This document shows positions 49,353-61,452 of a stretch of DNA of 64,000 nucleotides, piece by piece (position 1 is the stretch's first letter; each line of letters opens with the position of its first letter). The notes under the pieces are model-generated. The model was not told the origin of the DNA and did no database searches. It saw nothing but the letters and a program-made list of their open reading frames with translations. Source of the DNA: Burkholderiales bacterium RIFCSPHIGHO2_12_FULL_63_20 (lineage in GTDB: Bacteria; Pseudomonadota; Gammaproteobacteria; Burkholderiales; Burkholderiaceae_C); contig MESA01000011.1 in assembly GCA_001770775.1 (NCBI GenBank), forward strand, positions 51,502 to 115,501, written 5' to 3'. The position numbers were made by a program, and so were the translations under genes.

Positions 49353-50114
49353 TCAGTAGATGACTGATTCAATCCGCTGCTGCAACGCCAGAAACTCTGG
49401 CGAATAGCGGTCCTTCAAGGCTTCGGAACGAGTGTCTGCGTCAATCAAAACACGCGCTGGCCGGTCACCCAGCACGACGACCCGGTGGCCGACCTGCAGC
49501 GCCTCTTCGATGTTGTGAGTGACCATCACCATCGTCATACCGGTCTTTTCCCAGAGTTCCAGCATCAAAGCATGCATGCGTCGCCTCAAGCTGATGTCAA
49601 GTGCGCTAAAAGGTTCGTCGAGCAACAGGACATGAGGGTCCGACACGAGTGCCCTGGCGATGGCCGTGCGCTGACGCATTCCGCCCGAAAGCTCGTTTGG
49701 GTACCGACCGGCCGCCTCGTCCAAACCCACGGTCTTCAGCATCTCGTTGACCGCCTCCTCGCGAGCCTTGGTCTTTGGTTTGAACTTGAGACCAAACTCA
49801 ACATTTCCGCGCACGGTCAGCCAAGGGAACAGGTTGTTCTCCTGAAAGATCATCACGATGTCAGGCGTCGGGCCATTGATGTAACGGCCCTCGAACAGCA
49901 CGCCACCTGTGTCGCGCCCCACCACGAAGCCCCCCAAGGATTTCAGCAAAGTCGTCTTGCCGCAACCCGAGCGACCCAGAAGACAGGTGATTTCACCTTG
50001 GCGAATCGCGAGCGAAAAATCCTGGAGTGGTCCACCATCATTGCCGCCGAAGTCCACCGTTAGTTGCTCGACACGGAATGCATCTGTGGGTTCAGTTTTC
50101 TTAAGCATGCTCAT
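49353..50114 (-). CDS. ABC transporter ATP-binding protein (nitrate/sulfonate/taurine type)
   Basis: 253-aa ATPase of the TauB/SsuB type: Walker A GRSGCGKTTLLKS, signature LSGGMRQRTAIARAL, Walker B HVLLLDEPFSALD and the switch His in MVTHNIEEAL. The ATG at 50114 overlaps the permease stop (ATGA). It serves the import system for the operon substrate. Confidence 0.92.
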   Translation of the reverse strand: MSMLKKTEPTDAFRVEQLTVDFGGNDGGPLQDFSLAIRQGEITCLLGRSGCGKTTLLKSLGGFVVGRDTGGVLFEGRYINGPTPDIVMIFQENNLFPWLTVRGNVEFGLKFKPKTKAREEAVNEMLKTVGLDEAAGRYPNELSGGMRQRTAIARALVSDPHVLLLDEPFSALDISLRRRMHALMLELWEKTGMTMVMVTHNIEEALQVGHRVVVLGDRPARVLIDADTRSEALKDRYSPEFLALQQRIESVIY

Positions 50115-50899
50115 ACTCTCCACCACAGGATGCGCTGCCCAATGAACTGCAGCAGGCGGTCAACAATGAAGCCGGTCAGTCCGATGACCACCATGCCAAA
50201 CATCACCAACTCGTTGTTAAAGAGATTGCGGCCCATCATGATGATGGCGCCAAGCCCGTCTCGTAGGCCCACCATCTCGGCAACCAGCACGGCCATCCAG
50301 GCAGCGATGAAGTTGGTGCGAAGCAGTACAAACACGCCTGGCAGGATTGCCGGAAGCGTCACCCATAGCCAGCGTTGAGCGGGCGATGCTCCTAGATTCC
50401 CCGCCACGATGCTGAATTCAGGCGGGATTCGTCGAATCTCGGCCAGAGTGGCCAGGGTCAAGATGAAATAGACCCCCATGAAGACGATGAATATCGCGGT
50501 CACGTCATTGATGCCGAAGACCACGATGGCTGTCGGAATCCACGCAATGGGGGCAATGGGGGCGAGCAGTTGCAGGATGGGCGACAGTGCCCAGGTCGCG
50601 ATGCGCGACAAGCTCAGCAACGCGCCCGTCAGGATGGCCGCGACAAACGCGATGCCCATGCCGACGAAGACCCGTAGGAACGTTGCCATCAGCGATTGAG
50701 TTACGGTGGCAGCCTGTGAACCTAGACCAATTCGGAAGTCACTCGCAGCGATGCTGTGAAGGAACTGCGACGGTGGCGGCAACACGCTGGCAAGCGCCCC
50801 TCCTTTGAGACCGGCCAGCTCCCAAGCACCGAGCAATGCCCCGACTGACAAAGCACCAACGAGTGGCGGCGCGGCTGACTTGAAAGAGCGCTTGCCCAT
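50111..50899 (-). CDS. ABC transporter permease (TauC/SsuC type)
   Basis: 262-aa permease with about six membrane helices and the BPD_transp_1 coupling loop around GASPAQRWLWVTLPAILPG. The start ATG at 50899 shares one base with the UAAP2 stop (TGATG); a GTG one codon upstream is possible. Coupled expression with the DUF1989 genes implies that the transported compound is the source of their substrate. Confidence 0.92.
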   Translation of the reverse strand: MGKRSFKSAAPPLVGALSVGALLGAWELAGLKGGALASVLPPPSQFLHSIAASDFRIGLGSQAATVTQSLMATFLRVFVGMGIAFVAAILTGALLSLSRIATWALSPILQLLAPIAPIAWIPTAIVVFGINDVTAIFIVFMGVYFILTLATLAEIRRIPPEFSIVAGNLGASPAQRWLWVTLPAILPGVFVLLRTNFIAAWMAVLVAEMVGLRDGLGAIIMMGRNLFNNELVMFGMVVIGLTGFIVDRLLQFIGQRILWWRV

Positions 50900-51573
50900 C
50901 ACGCTACCTCTGCGCTCTGTGCTGGTTCATCCCACACCAGATAGCGGACCGGGGTTGGGTTGTAGCCGTTGGCGGGGTTATTCAACTGCGGGCAATTGGA
51001 AATGAGAATCAGAATGTCCATCTCCGCCCGCATCTCGACATACTTGCCAGGACCTGAGATGCCATCCTCAAACGTCAAGCGTCCTTCCGGCGTCATCGGG
51101 ACGTTCATGAAGAAATTGATGTTCGACACGACATCACGCTTGTCAAGCCCCGATGGATGCTCCGCAATACCCAGCATGTAGTTATCTCGACAGCTGTGCA
51201 TGAAGCGCTTCTCAAGCGCATACCTCACTGTGTTGCTTTCAGACGAGCAGGCACCACCACCCACCGTGTCATGTCTTCCACACGTGTCGGCCACGATGGT
51301 GAGCATCGGCCGGTTCTCACTGGACATGATTTGTGTGCCGACGCCGAGATAGAGGTTCTGCTGCGCCAGAATCGTGTGGACCAAGCTGTATCGCTCAGAA
51401 GTATCTCGGGCATTGTAGAAAAGCGTGTCGACGGCTTGGTTCCCCTCGAGGTCGACAATGCGGTAAATCTGGCCCTTCTTGATTTCATGCATCCACGACG
51501 TTCCCGCCGGATGGTCAACTTGGAAGACGGCGTGCGCCGGGTCAAGCTTGCTTTCAACAATGCGTATGTTCAT
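50899..51573 (-). CDS. UAAP2-type DUF1989 protein (carboxyguanidine deiminase subunit-like)
   Basis: 224-aa protein of the urea-carboxylase-associated family 2. Conserved blocks are HEIKKGQIYRIVDLEGNQAVD, LFYNARDTSERYS, CGRHDTVGGGACSSESNTVR, NINFFMNVPMTPEGRL and NCPQLNNP. UAAP1/UAAP2 pairs (CgdA/CgdB) form the deiminase that turns carboxyguanidine into allophanate in guanidine catabolism. The ATG at 51573 (MNIRIVES) is 14 bases after UAAP1. Which of the two names applies to which subunit I leave open. Confidence 0.88.
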   Translation of the reverse strand: MNIRIVESKLDPAHAVFQVDHPAGTSWMHEIKKGQIYRIVDLEGNQAVDTLFYNARDTSERYSLVHTILAQQNLYLGVGTQIMSSENRPMLTIVADTCGRHDTVGGGACSSESNTVRYALEKRFMHSCRDNYMLGIAEHPSGLDKRDVVSNINFFMNVPMTPEGRLTFEDGISGPGKYVEMRAEMDILILISNCPQLNNPANGYNPTPVRYLVWDEPAQSAEVA

Positions 51574-51587
51574 GACAGACCTTTGCC

Positions 51588-52397
51588 TTATAGGTAGTAG
51601 CGTTCGGTGTTGATGAAGCCACGCCCGTTTTCCGGCATGGATAAGCGGCAAGCATCGTCTTTGCCAGCCGTGCCGGAGCGCCAACAAACCAGTTCGACGG
51701 CCGTAGGCTCGTAGATTGGGTTCGGGTCCAGCCGGTGCTGGCAGGTGGAAAGCACGACGATGGTGTTCATCTCAAAACGCAGGTCAACAAAGTCACCCTC
51801 TACACAGTGGTCTGGGGCAAACAGCATGTTGCCGCCGTCGTCTACTTCCACCTTGCTGAAGAAGTTCGCGTTTGGCACGAGGTCTCGCTTGCCAAGGCCC
51901 CATTTCCCAAGTTGCGTCAGGAAGCCGTCGCGTGCGTTGCGGTGCATCGCATTACGATGCTCCTGGTAGGTTTTGACGCCATACCTTTCTGCCGCGATTG
52001 ATGCGTCAGTCATTCCACCGATGGTGTCGTGCCAGTCAATGCTGGAGTCGGCGACGGAGCAAAGCACTCTCCCCATGTCCGAGTAGCAGACCAGCCCCTT
52101 GCGCAGGCAGGCGGTGCTTTGCGATTTCAACGTGTCAGGCATGTTGTAGCGCTCACCACGGTCTTCGAAGTTGTAGAAGAGCGCCGCAACATTGGCACGT
52201 GGACCCAGGGTCTTGATGCGAAGGCTGTTCCCACGGCGCACAAGCCCTGACCAGTGAAAGCCCCCTGGCATGCGCTCTCGCCAAAGCGTCAAGTCGGATG
52301 AGTAGACCGTTGAGTGATCTGGTACCGCAGCACGGGCCAGCGGGGGAAGGTCATCGAATGCGAGGACGCTGCTAGCGCCGGTGTCTCGGCTGCTCAT
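51588..52397 (-). CDS. UAAP1-type DUF1989 protein (carboxyguanidine deiminase subunit-like)
   Basis: 269-aa protein of urea-carboxylase-associated family 1. Conserved blocks are MPGGFHWSGLVRRG, LFYNFEDRGERYNMPDTLKSQ, YSDMGRVLCSV, DWHDTIGG, YQEHRNAMHRN, LGKRDLVPNANFFSKVEVDDGG and STCQHRLDP. It partners UAAP2 immediately downstream. The Cys usually found before HDT is Ile-Asp here (SSIDWHDT). It overlaps the binding-protein gene by ATGA. No urea or guanidine carboxylase gene accompanies the pair. Confidence 0.88.
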   Translation of the reverse strand: MSSRDTGASSVLAFDDLPPLARAAVPDHSTVYSSDLTLWRERMPGGFHWSGLVRRGNSLRIKTLGPRANVAALFYNFEDRGERYNMPDTLKSQSTACLRKGLVCYSDMGRVLCSVADSSIDWHDTIGGMTDASIAAERYGVKTYQEHRNAMHRNARDGFLTQLGKWGLGKRDLVPNANFFSKVEVDDGGNMLFAPDHCVEGDFVDLRFEMNTIVVLSTCQHRLDPNPIYEPTAVELVCWRSGTAGKDDACRLSMPENGRGFINTERYYL

Positions 52398-53386
52398 TGC
52401 TTCTCCAGTGCTTTGATGGTGTCTAAGCGGAAAATGTCTTTCGTGCCGGTAGTGCCTTTGACATACCCCATCTGCGTCAGCTCATCAACAACGGTTTGAA
52501 TGGTGTTGACGTCAGGGACGAAGCTGACCGGGGCCGGCGCAGCCTTGAACGAGGCCAAGAGCACTTTGGGTGGGACGCGGAAGTAATTGCCCTTGGTCAG
52601 GTACTCCACAGCCTTCTCCGGTTGCTTGTTGATGATGGCTGCAGCGCAAATCAGGCCTTTTAAATAGGCTGAGATGACCTGGGGGCGTTCCTTCAGAGTC
52701 TTGTCAAGGACGCTGACCACCGTGTTAGGCGTGGTGGTCGAATAGGTCTTGGCTGACGTTGTCAGAACAGCAGCCCCTCTGCTGACGACCATGTCGGTCG
52801 TGTAGGGCTTGATGTGGCTCAACAGGTCAACCTGGCCGGCGCGGAAAGATTCGACCATGGCAAGGAGGTCGTTGAAGTACACCAACTCAACGTCCTTCTC
52901 GGAGATGGACAGGCGGCTGAAATCGCGCTTGAGAATCAACTCCAAGGTGTCACCTTGCAGAGTCGCGATTTTGAGTTTGGGCTTGCCCGCTTTGATGTAG
53001 CCCTTGAGGTCGTCCATCGACTTGAAGCCAAACTTGCCTTGCGAGACCACCTCCATAACGCCCCAGCCGCCTGCCGCTGCAATCACGCGAATGGGCACGC
53101 CACTGTTGGCGGCGAAGAATGGCAGCGTGAAGGGGTTCGTGCTGAAGTCGATGGCGCCGCCAGCAAGTGCAGCGTTGTTGTCACCGGGGTTCGCGAAGAA
53201 CACAGTCTCGACATCAAGCCCCTGTTGGGTGAAGCATCCACTTTCTTTGGCGATGAACAATGGGGCCATGTCGATGGCAACCAGGTGACCGGCCTTGATT
53301 TTGGTGAGGGTCTTGTCGGCGGCGAAAACGTTGCCACCAGTGCTCAATGCGGCTGAGCATGCCAGCGCCAACACGAATCGTTTCAT
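52394..53386 (-). CDS. ABC transporter substrate-binding protein (NMT1/TauA-like)
   Basis: 330-aa periplasmic protein with a signal peptide (1-23, ending NVFAA) and the NMT1/SsuA-like fold: DMAPLFIAKESGCFTQQGLDVE and AALAGGAIDFSTNPF are typical. The ATG at 53386 has AAGGA 7 bases upstream. First structural gene of the operon. Ligands of the family include nitrate, sulfonates, pyrimidines and cyano compounds; a cationic or uncharged cyano/guanidino compound is suggested by the neighbours only. Confidence 0.9.
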   Translation of the reverse strand: MKRFVLALACSAALSTGGNVFAADKTLTKIKAGHLVAIDMAPLFIAKESGCFTQQGLDVETVFFANPGDNNAALAGGAIDFSTNPFTLPFFAANSGVPIRVIAAAGGWGVMEVVSQGKFGFKSMDDLKGYIKAGKPKLKIATLQGDTLELILKRDFSRLSISEKDVELVYFNDLLAMVESFRAGQVDLLSHIKPYTTDMVVSRGAAVLTTSAKTYSTTTPNTVVSVLDKTLKERPQVISAYLKGLICAAAIINKQPEKAVEYLTKGNYFRVPPKVLLASFKAAPAPVSFVPDVNTIQTVVDELTQMGYVKGTTGTKDIFRLDTIKALEKQ

Positions 53387-53492
53387 GGGGAGTCCTTCTA
53401 CGAGACGCTCGACACGATTGCATCGAGACACGTCATGGAGGTAACTCTATCTACTGAGACTGACCAGATAAATATCGGCCAATCGAAGTAAC
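53387..53492 (-). promoter_or_regulatory. Operon promoter with candidate LysR site
   Basis: 106-base gap between lysR and the transporter gene. CTCGA-N10-TCGAG (53408-53427), enclosing CGAT-TGC-ATCG, is a LysR-like dyad close to the start codon. No guanidine (ykkC, mini-ykkC or guanidine-III) or cobalamin riboswitch is recognisable in this space. Promoter hexamers are not certain. Confidence 0.4.
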
Positions 53493-54449
53493 TCACATGC
53501 CCATCGAACTTCTCTGGAAGTGCACCGACTCGGTGCTGACATCCTGCACCTTCGCGGCGCGCAAGCATCCCAGAAATGCATGAAGTGCTGGCGGAGGACG
53601 CATCTGGTCTTCGCGTATTGCTATCGAAAATTGCGTGTCGCGGAATAGCTGATGGGGCAGCAACTCGACAAGTTCACCACTATCTATCCATGTCTTTGCA
53701 TAGTGCCTGGGCAGGAACCCGATGCAGTCTCCAGTGAGGATCATCAGGGCCGCTGCCTCAATATGACTGATGCTGGAAATCATGGTCTCTCCACCAGGAC
53801 TGGCAAATGGAAACTCGTGCGTTCCCAGGAATGAGCGCAGCACTTTGTGACTCAACGGGAGTGCTGCGGCAAGGTCTCCTTCGTCTGAGATCCTAGCCAG
53901 CGAGTGGTCACGGTGGCAGACCAGCACATCACGCTGGAGGTACAGAGCCTCGTAGTTAAGGCGTGGCAGTCGGCTGTAGAAGATGCCAACAGCCACGTCA
54001 ATGCGATGCTCTTGTAAGCCGCGTTCGAGCTCCTGAGGCGACAGCACCTCGAGCAGTAGCCGAGCCTGGTTGTGAGGCTGCCGTCGGAACCGCTCTACCG
54101 CTGTTCGAAACGGGGAGTTGGGGTCGCTGACGATATTGTCAATGAAGCCAATGCGAAGTTGGCCAGTCATGCCCCCTCGCAACTCCCCAGCCTGCATCTC
54201 GAAGTTGTGCACGGATTGAAAAAACTCAATCACTAGGCGGTATAGAGATTCGCCCTTGTCAGTGAGCTTGAAACCGCCCCTGCCACGATGACAGACGACG
54301 TAGCCAAGCCGGGTTTCCAACTGGGACATTTGAGCACTGATAGTGGAGGAACCAACATTGAGGATGGACTGGGCATTGGCAAAGCCGCCTGCTTCCACCA
54401 CCGCTCGAAAGACTCTCAACAAGCGAACGTCTATGTCACTGATTACCAC
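53493..54449 (-). CDS. LysR family transcriptional regulator
   Basis: 318-aa regulator with an N-terminal winged HTH (VRLLRVFRAVVEAGGFANAQSILNVGSSTISAQMSQLETRLGY) and a substrate-binding effector domain. I chose the GTG at 54449 (VISDIDVRLLRVF), preceded by GGAG at 6 bases, which fits homologues; an ATG at 54497 would add 16 residues. Transcribed in the same direction as the operon it precedes, rather than divergently as is usual for LysR genes. It probably senses the operon substrate. Confidence 0.88.
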   Translation of the reverse strand: MVISDIDVRLLRVFRAVVEAGGFANAQSILNVGSSTISAQMSQLETRLGYVVCHRGRGGFKLTDKGESLYRLVIEFFQSVHNFEMQAGELRGGMTGQLRIGFIDNIVSDPNSPFRTAVERFRRQPHNQARLLLEVLSPQELERGLQEHRIDVAVGIFYSRLPRLNYEALYLQRDVLVCHRDHSLARISDEGDLAAALPLSHKVLRSFLGTHEFPFASPGGETMISSISHIEAAALMILTGDCIGFLPRHYAKTWIDSGELVELLPHQLFRDTQFSIAIREDQMRPPPALHAFLGCLRAAKVQDVSTESVHFQRSSMGM

Positions 54450-55002
54450 TGCAAACTCCAGATGCCATCTGCACAGAGATAGCAAGCGTGGTGCCATTCA
54501 TCGGCACCAAATTAGTGCGGCGCCATGAATCCGTGCATTCTTCTGATGACTTCTGGTCCGACTTCCTAAAGAGGCTGAACATCCCACTGCGACGGCGAGG
54601 GCGCGAGAACTAAAAGCAGATACGGGATGCTGTCAGCGTTCAACCGGGGTCGCGCTGTGTCTGTGGCTGCTCGAAGAAGGGCGCCGCGCGCCCGCAGTGA
54701 CAAGTTCTGGGACGCGGTCGTCGGTTACGGCCAGTGCCTTGCAAGGACCGGTGTTCGTAGGTGCAGTCGTTCAGGCGATGGTCCGCGAATGACTCTGACC
54801 AGCCTTGACCAGACCTTCGTCGTGGATGGGCCATTAGCTGCTCATGGCTGAAACAAGCCATGCCTGCGGCGCACAACGCACGAATTCAGTGCGGCATTGA
54901 AGGCCCGCACTCGCCTGCCGCCTACAATTTTCGGTCTACCGAAAGAACCGTCATGGCCGCGGCCATGAAGGGCTTTCATTCTTGCAACCAAATGTGGTGA
55001 AG
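54450..55002. other. Intergenic stretch at the right island edge
   Basis: About 550 bases without a supported gene. It includes the hairpin TTTCGGT-CT-ACCGAAA (54929-54944) and the 14-bp palindrome ATGGCCGCGGCCAT (54953-54966) just before the GNAT-Rnk gene, and GGGCGC-CGC-GCGCCC near 54680. A 15-codon reading frame begins at the palindrome (54953) and ends at 55000, three bases before the next gene. No integrase, tRNA or direct repeat is seen. Confidence 0.45.
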
Positions 55003-55914
55003 ATGAACAAGCCTTTCATTTCGCTGTGCCCCGAGATCACTCGGGCCAACGCGCTGACTCTGATGGACTGGTTGGCAGATGAGGAGGTCACTCACTACCT
55101 GAGTGATTCGCGCCACGTCTCCCGGTTCATCGAGCAGGTCATCGGTCGGGTCCAGTTGCCGATCCTGACCCATCTGTTCAACCAGGGCGGCCGCTTCTTC
55201 ATGGCCTACGATCGGGACGACGTGCCCGTGGGCTTCGTCCGTCTCGTCAAGACGGGCCGGGACTGTGAGATGGTCCTGGTCATTGGCAACCGCGACAACT
55301 GGGGCCGCAAGCTCGGCGCCAGCGCCATCCGCGAAGGCATGAAGCTCGCTTTCTTTGACATGCGGGCCGACAAGCTCATTGCCAAGATCCACGCCGACAA
55401 CGTGCGCTCGCTAAAGGCCTTTCTGCGCAGCGGCTTTTTGCTGGACAGCGAAACGCCTGTGATGAAGTCGTTTGCCATGAGCTCGGCGCGCTATCTTCGG
55501 CTCTTGCGCGAACGCCCTACGGCGCACACCTCCGACATCTACATCACTGAGATTGACCAAGCCCGGCTCAGGAGCCTTGTCGAGCTCGAACAGGGCTCGG
55601 AGATTTATGAGCTGGCGCATGAGCTTGAGCGCGCCATCGTCGTCGATCCACGGCAAGTGGCCGACGATGTCATCACGATGAACTCCAAGGCCTTGCTGCA
55701 GGTGGACGACGAGGAGGTGGAGGTGGCGCTGGTGTACCCAGAGGATGCGGACGAACGTGCCGGGAAGCTGTCAGTGTGCTCCGGCATTGGCACCGCGATC
55801 CTGGGCTACAAAGCGGGCGATGCCTTCAACTGGCGGACGCCGAACCGGACCCGCCATATCCGGATTGACAAAGTGCTGTACCAGCCAGAGGCTGCTGGCG
55901 ATTTTCACCTGTAG
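55003..55914 (+). CDS. GNAT acetyltransferase fused to Rnk/GreA-C domain
   Basis: 303-aa two-domain protein. Residues 1-165 are a GNAT fold ([19 protein letters not shown], the acetyl-CoA site around [18 protein letters not shown], then the [19 protein letters not shown] block). Residues about 185-303 are a full Rnk module with [25 protein letters not shown] and YQPEAAGDF, parallel to the stand-alone Rnk at 23.4 kb. A possible role is acetylation directed to, or sensed at, RNA polymerase; this is inference. The ATG at 55003 is preferred over a TTG at 54982. Confidence 0.85.
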   Translation: MNKPFISLCPEITRANALTLMDWLADEEVTHYLSDSRHVSRFIEQVIGRVQLPILTHLFNQGGRFFMAYDRDDVPVGFVRLVKTGRDCEMVLVIGNRDNWGRKLGASAIREGMKLAFFDMRADKLIAKIHADNVRSLKAFLRSGFLLDSETPVMKSFAMSSARYLRLLRERPTAHTSDIYITEIDQARLRSLVELEQGSEIYELAHELERAIVVDPRQVADDVITMNSKALLQVDDEEVEVALVYPEDADERAGKLSVCSGIGTAILGYKAGDAFNWRTPNRTRHIRIDKVLYQPEAAGDFHL

Positions 55915-55973
55915 GTCCGCGCGGAGGCCGGGGTGCTCACAGAACGCTGCTTCATTGCTATGCTCTCCGCGCC

Positions 55974-56543
55974 ATGATCCAACACTCTGCCGTCGCCTCA
56001 CGCCTGATCCGTTTCAACAAGCCTTACGGTGTCCTCAGCCAGTTCACGGCGGAAGGGGCGTGGCGCGGCCTGAAGGAGTTCATTGACGTCCCCGATGTGT
56101 ACGTCGCCGGACGGCTGGATGCCGACAGCGAGGGCCTGTTGCTGCTCACGAACGACGGCAAGCTCCAGGCGCGCATCGCCGACCCACGCTTCAAGATGGA
56201 CAAGACCTATTGGGTCCAAGTGGAAGGCATCCCGGACGAGACCGCCTTGGCCGCGTTACGCCAAGGCGTCATGCTCAAGGATGGCATGACACGTCCTGCG
56301 CGTGCCAGATTGATCGAGCCACCGACCCACATCTGGGAACGCGATCCGCCCGTTCGAACGCGCAAAACCATTCCAACGTCGTGGATCGAACTGGTGATCA
56401 AAGAAGGACGTAACCGACAGGTGCGGCGCATGACCGCCGCCGTGGGCTTTCCGACCTTGCGCTTGATCCGCTCGGCCATCGGGCCCTACACCTTGGATGG
56501 TTTGTCTTCGGGCATGTGGATGGACGCAGGCACGGCGCGCTGA
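55974..56543 (+). CDS. rluE: 23S rRNA pseudouridine synthase, RluE-type
   Basis: 189-aa RsuA/RluB/E/F-family pseudouridine synthase without S4 domain, as in RluE, which modifies 23S rRNA position 2457 in E. coli. The catalytic Asp is in [29 protein letters not shown] and [23 protein letters not shown] are the other family blocks. ATG at 55974, 59 bases after the GNAT-Rnk gene. Confidence 0.92.
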   Translation: MIQHSAVASRLIRFNKPYGVLSQFTAEGAWRGLKEFIDVPDVYVAGRLDADSEGLLLLTNDGKLQARIADPRFKMDKTYWVQVEGIPDETALAALRQGVMLKDGMTRPARARLIEPPTHIWERDPPVRTRKTIPTSWIELVIKEGRNRQVRRMTAAVGFPTLRLIRSAIGPYTLDGLSSGMWMDAGTAR

Positions 56544-56650
56544 TCCATGCGGTCGCTGGCGCCCCGCCTCATGGCGTCCCAATTTCTGTTAAAAACTGGG
56601 AGTTGAGAGGAACGATTGCGGCGAGATCCGACCAATCGTCATGGTTTCAG

Positions 56651-60199
<3,549 letters not shown>

Positions 60200-60354
60200 C
60201 TGCCGGCGTGGGGTGGTTCGCCTAGCCCAATGCGCGGGCGCTCTCAGTTCGACAGCGCACACAAGAGGTCATCTTTTTTCTGTGTCGACTGCGCAGGCAC
60301 GTGCCGCGTTAAGCTTTGACGCGCGCCCGTTTGCTGGCACGCTGAAAGCCCATC

Positions 60355-61452
60355 ATGAACCTGCCTTCACGACAACTGTCCGTGCTCCTCCTTGCGCTGG
60401 CGTCGGCCTTGCCGCTGACCGTGGGCACATCTGCTCACGCACAGACGGCCGCGACCGTCACCGCCAACAGCTTCGGCGTCGAGCAGGTGCGCGCGCTGAC
60501 ACCCGGCACCGAACTGGCCTTCCGGCTCTCGGCCACGCCGGGTTCCGATGTCACGCTGAAGATCAGCGGTGCGACCGCTGGCGTTCGCCTGAACGAGGTC
60601 CGGCCCGGTGTCTACGAAGGTGACTACACCATCCGCACGCGTGACCGACTGACGGCGACCAGCCTGGTGACGGCTCGCATCGCGCGCGATGGCCGTGAGA
60701 TGAATGCCACGCTGGATCAGTCGCTGGTCCGCGGCGCGCCCAGCCCTGTGCAGACGGCACGCATCGGGGCCTTCACGGTCAATGCGCCGGACCGCATCCG
60801 TGCGGGCGACGAGCTGAAGTTCTCCTTGTCGGGTGTGCCCGGCGGCACAGCCCGGGTGACCGTCGAAGGCATCACCAAGAGCATCCCCTTGACCGAGGTC
60901 AGCCGCGGCTTGTACGAAGGCAGCTACACCGTGGCCCGCAGGGAGCGCCTGCGTGGCAACCTGGTCGCCACCGGCTTCCTGAAGGTCGGTCAGAGGGAGA
61001 CGAGCCAGCGCTTCGTGCGTGAGCAAGTGGCCGTCACCGACACCTACGGCTGTGACCGCCGCGATGGTCGCAATGAGCGCCGCGCCGACATGGTCGGTGC
61101 CACGTGTGGCGTGGTGACGGCCGTCGGCAAGACCGAGATCGATGAAGGGGACTCGCGCAATGTGCTGGGCACCGTCGCTGGCGGTGTGATCGGCGCCGTG
61201 CTCGGCAACCAGGTGGGCAACGGTTCGGGCCAGGACATCGCCCGCATCGTCGGCGCCGTCGGTGGGGCCTACGCAGGCAACCGCATCCAGAACGCCAGGG
61301 ACAAGACCACGGTCTACCGCGTCAGCGTTCAGATGGACGACGGCAGCACCAAGAACTTCGACCACGCTGTGGACCCGGTCCTGCTGGTGGGTGCGCGCGT
61401 GAAGATCGTCGATGGGGCCATCGTGCGCCGCGCAACAGGAGTCTCCAAATGA
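60355..61452 (+). CDS. Exported glycine-zipper protein with two Ig-like repeats
   Basis: 365-aa secreted protein. A signal peptide (1-29, ending AHAQ) precedes two tandem homologous modules of about 95 residues (FGVEQVRALTPGTELAFRL...GVYEGDYTIRTRDRL and FTVNAPDRIRAGDELKFSL...GLYEGSYTVARRERL). A Cys-containing linker and a SlyB-type glycine zipper (GTVAGGVIGAVLGNQVGNG, VGAVGGAYAGNRIQ) follow. The zipper suggests outer-membrane association. There is no lipobox Cys. Function unknown. Confidence 0.8.
   Translation: MNLPSRQLSVLLLALASALPLTVGTSAHAQTAATVTANSFGVEQVRALTPGTELAFRLSATPGSDVTLKISGATAGVRLNEVRPGVYEGDYTIRTRDRLTATSLVTARIARDGREMNATLDQSLVRGAPSPVQTARIGAFTVNAPDRIRAGDELKFSLSGVPGGTARVTVEGITKSIPLTEVSRGLYEGSYTVARRERLRGNLVATGFLKVGQRETSQRFVREQVAVTDTYGCDRRDGRNERRADMVGATCGVVTAVGKTEIDEGDSRNVLGTVAGGVIGAVLGNQVGNGSGQDIARIVGAVGGAYAGNRIQNARDKTTVYRVSVQMDDGSTKNFDHAVDPVLLVGARVKIVDGAIVRRATGVSK

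Noticed and set aside
53387..53492. Guanidine riboswitch before the nitrile hydratase operon
   Set aside because: I looked for ykkC, mini-ykkC and guanidine-III signatures because of the predicted pathway; the 106-base space shows none of their conserved blocks.
43610..55002. Attachment sites, tRNA or transposase remnants at the island edges
   Set aside because: No tRNA, direct repeat or transposase/integrase sequence could be seen at either edge, so no mobile element is called.
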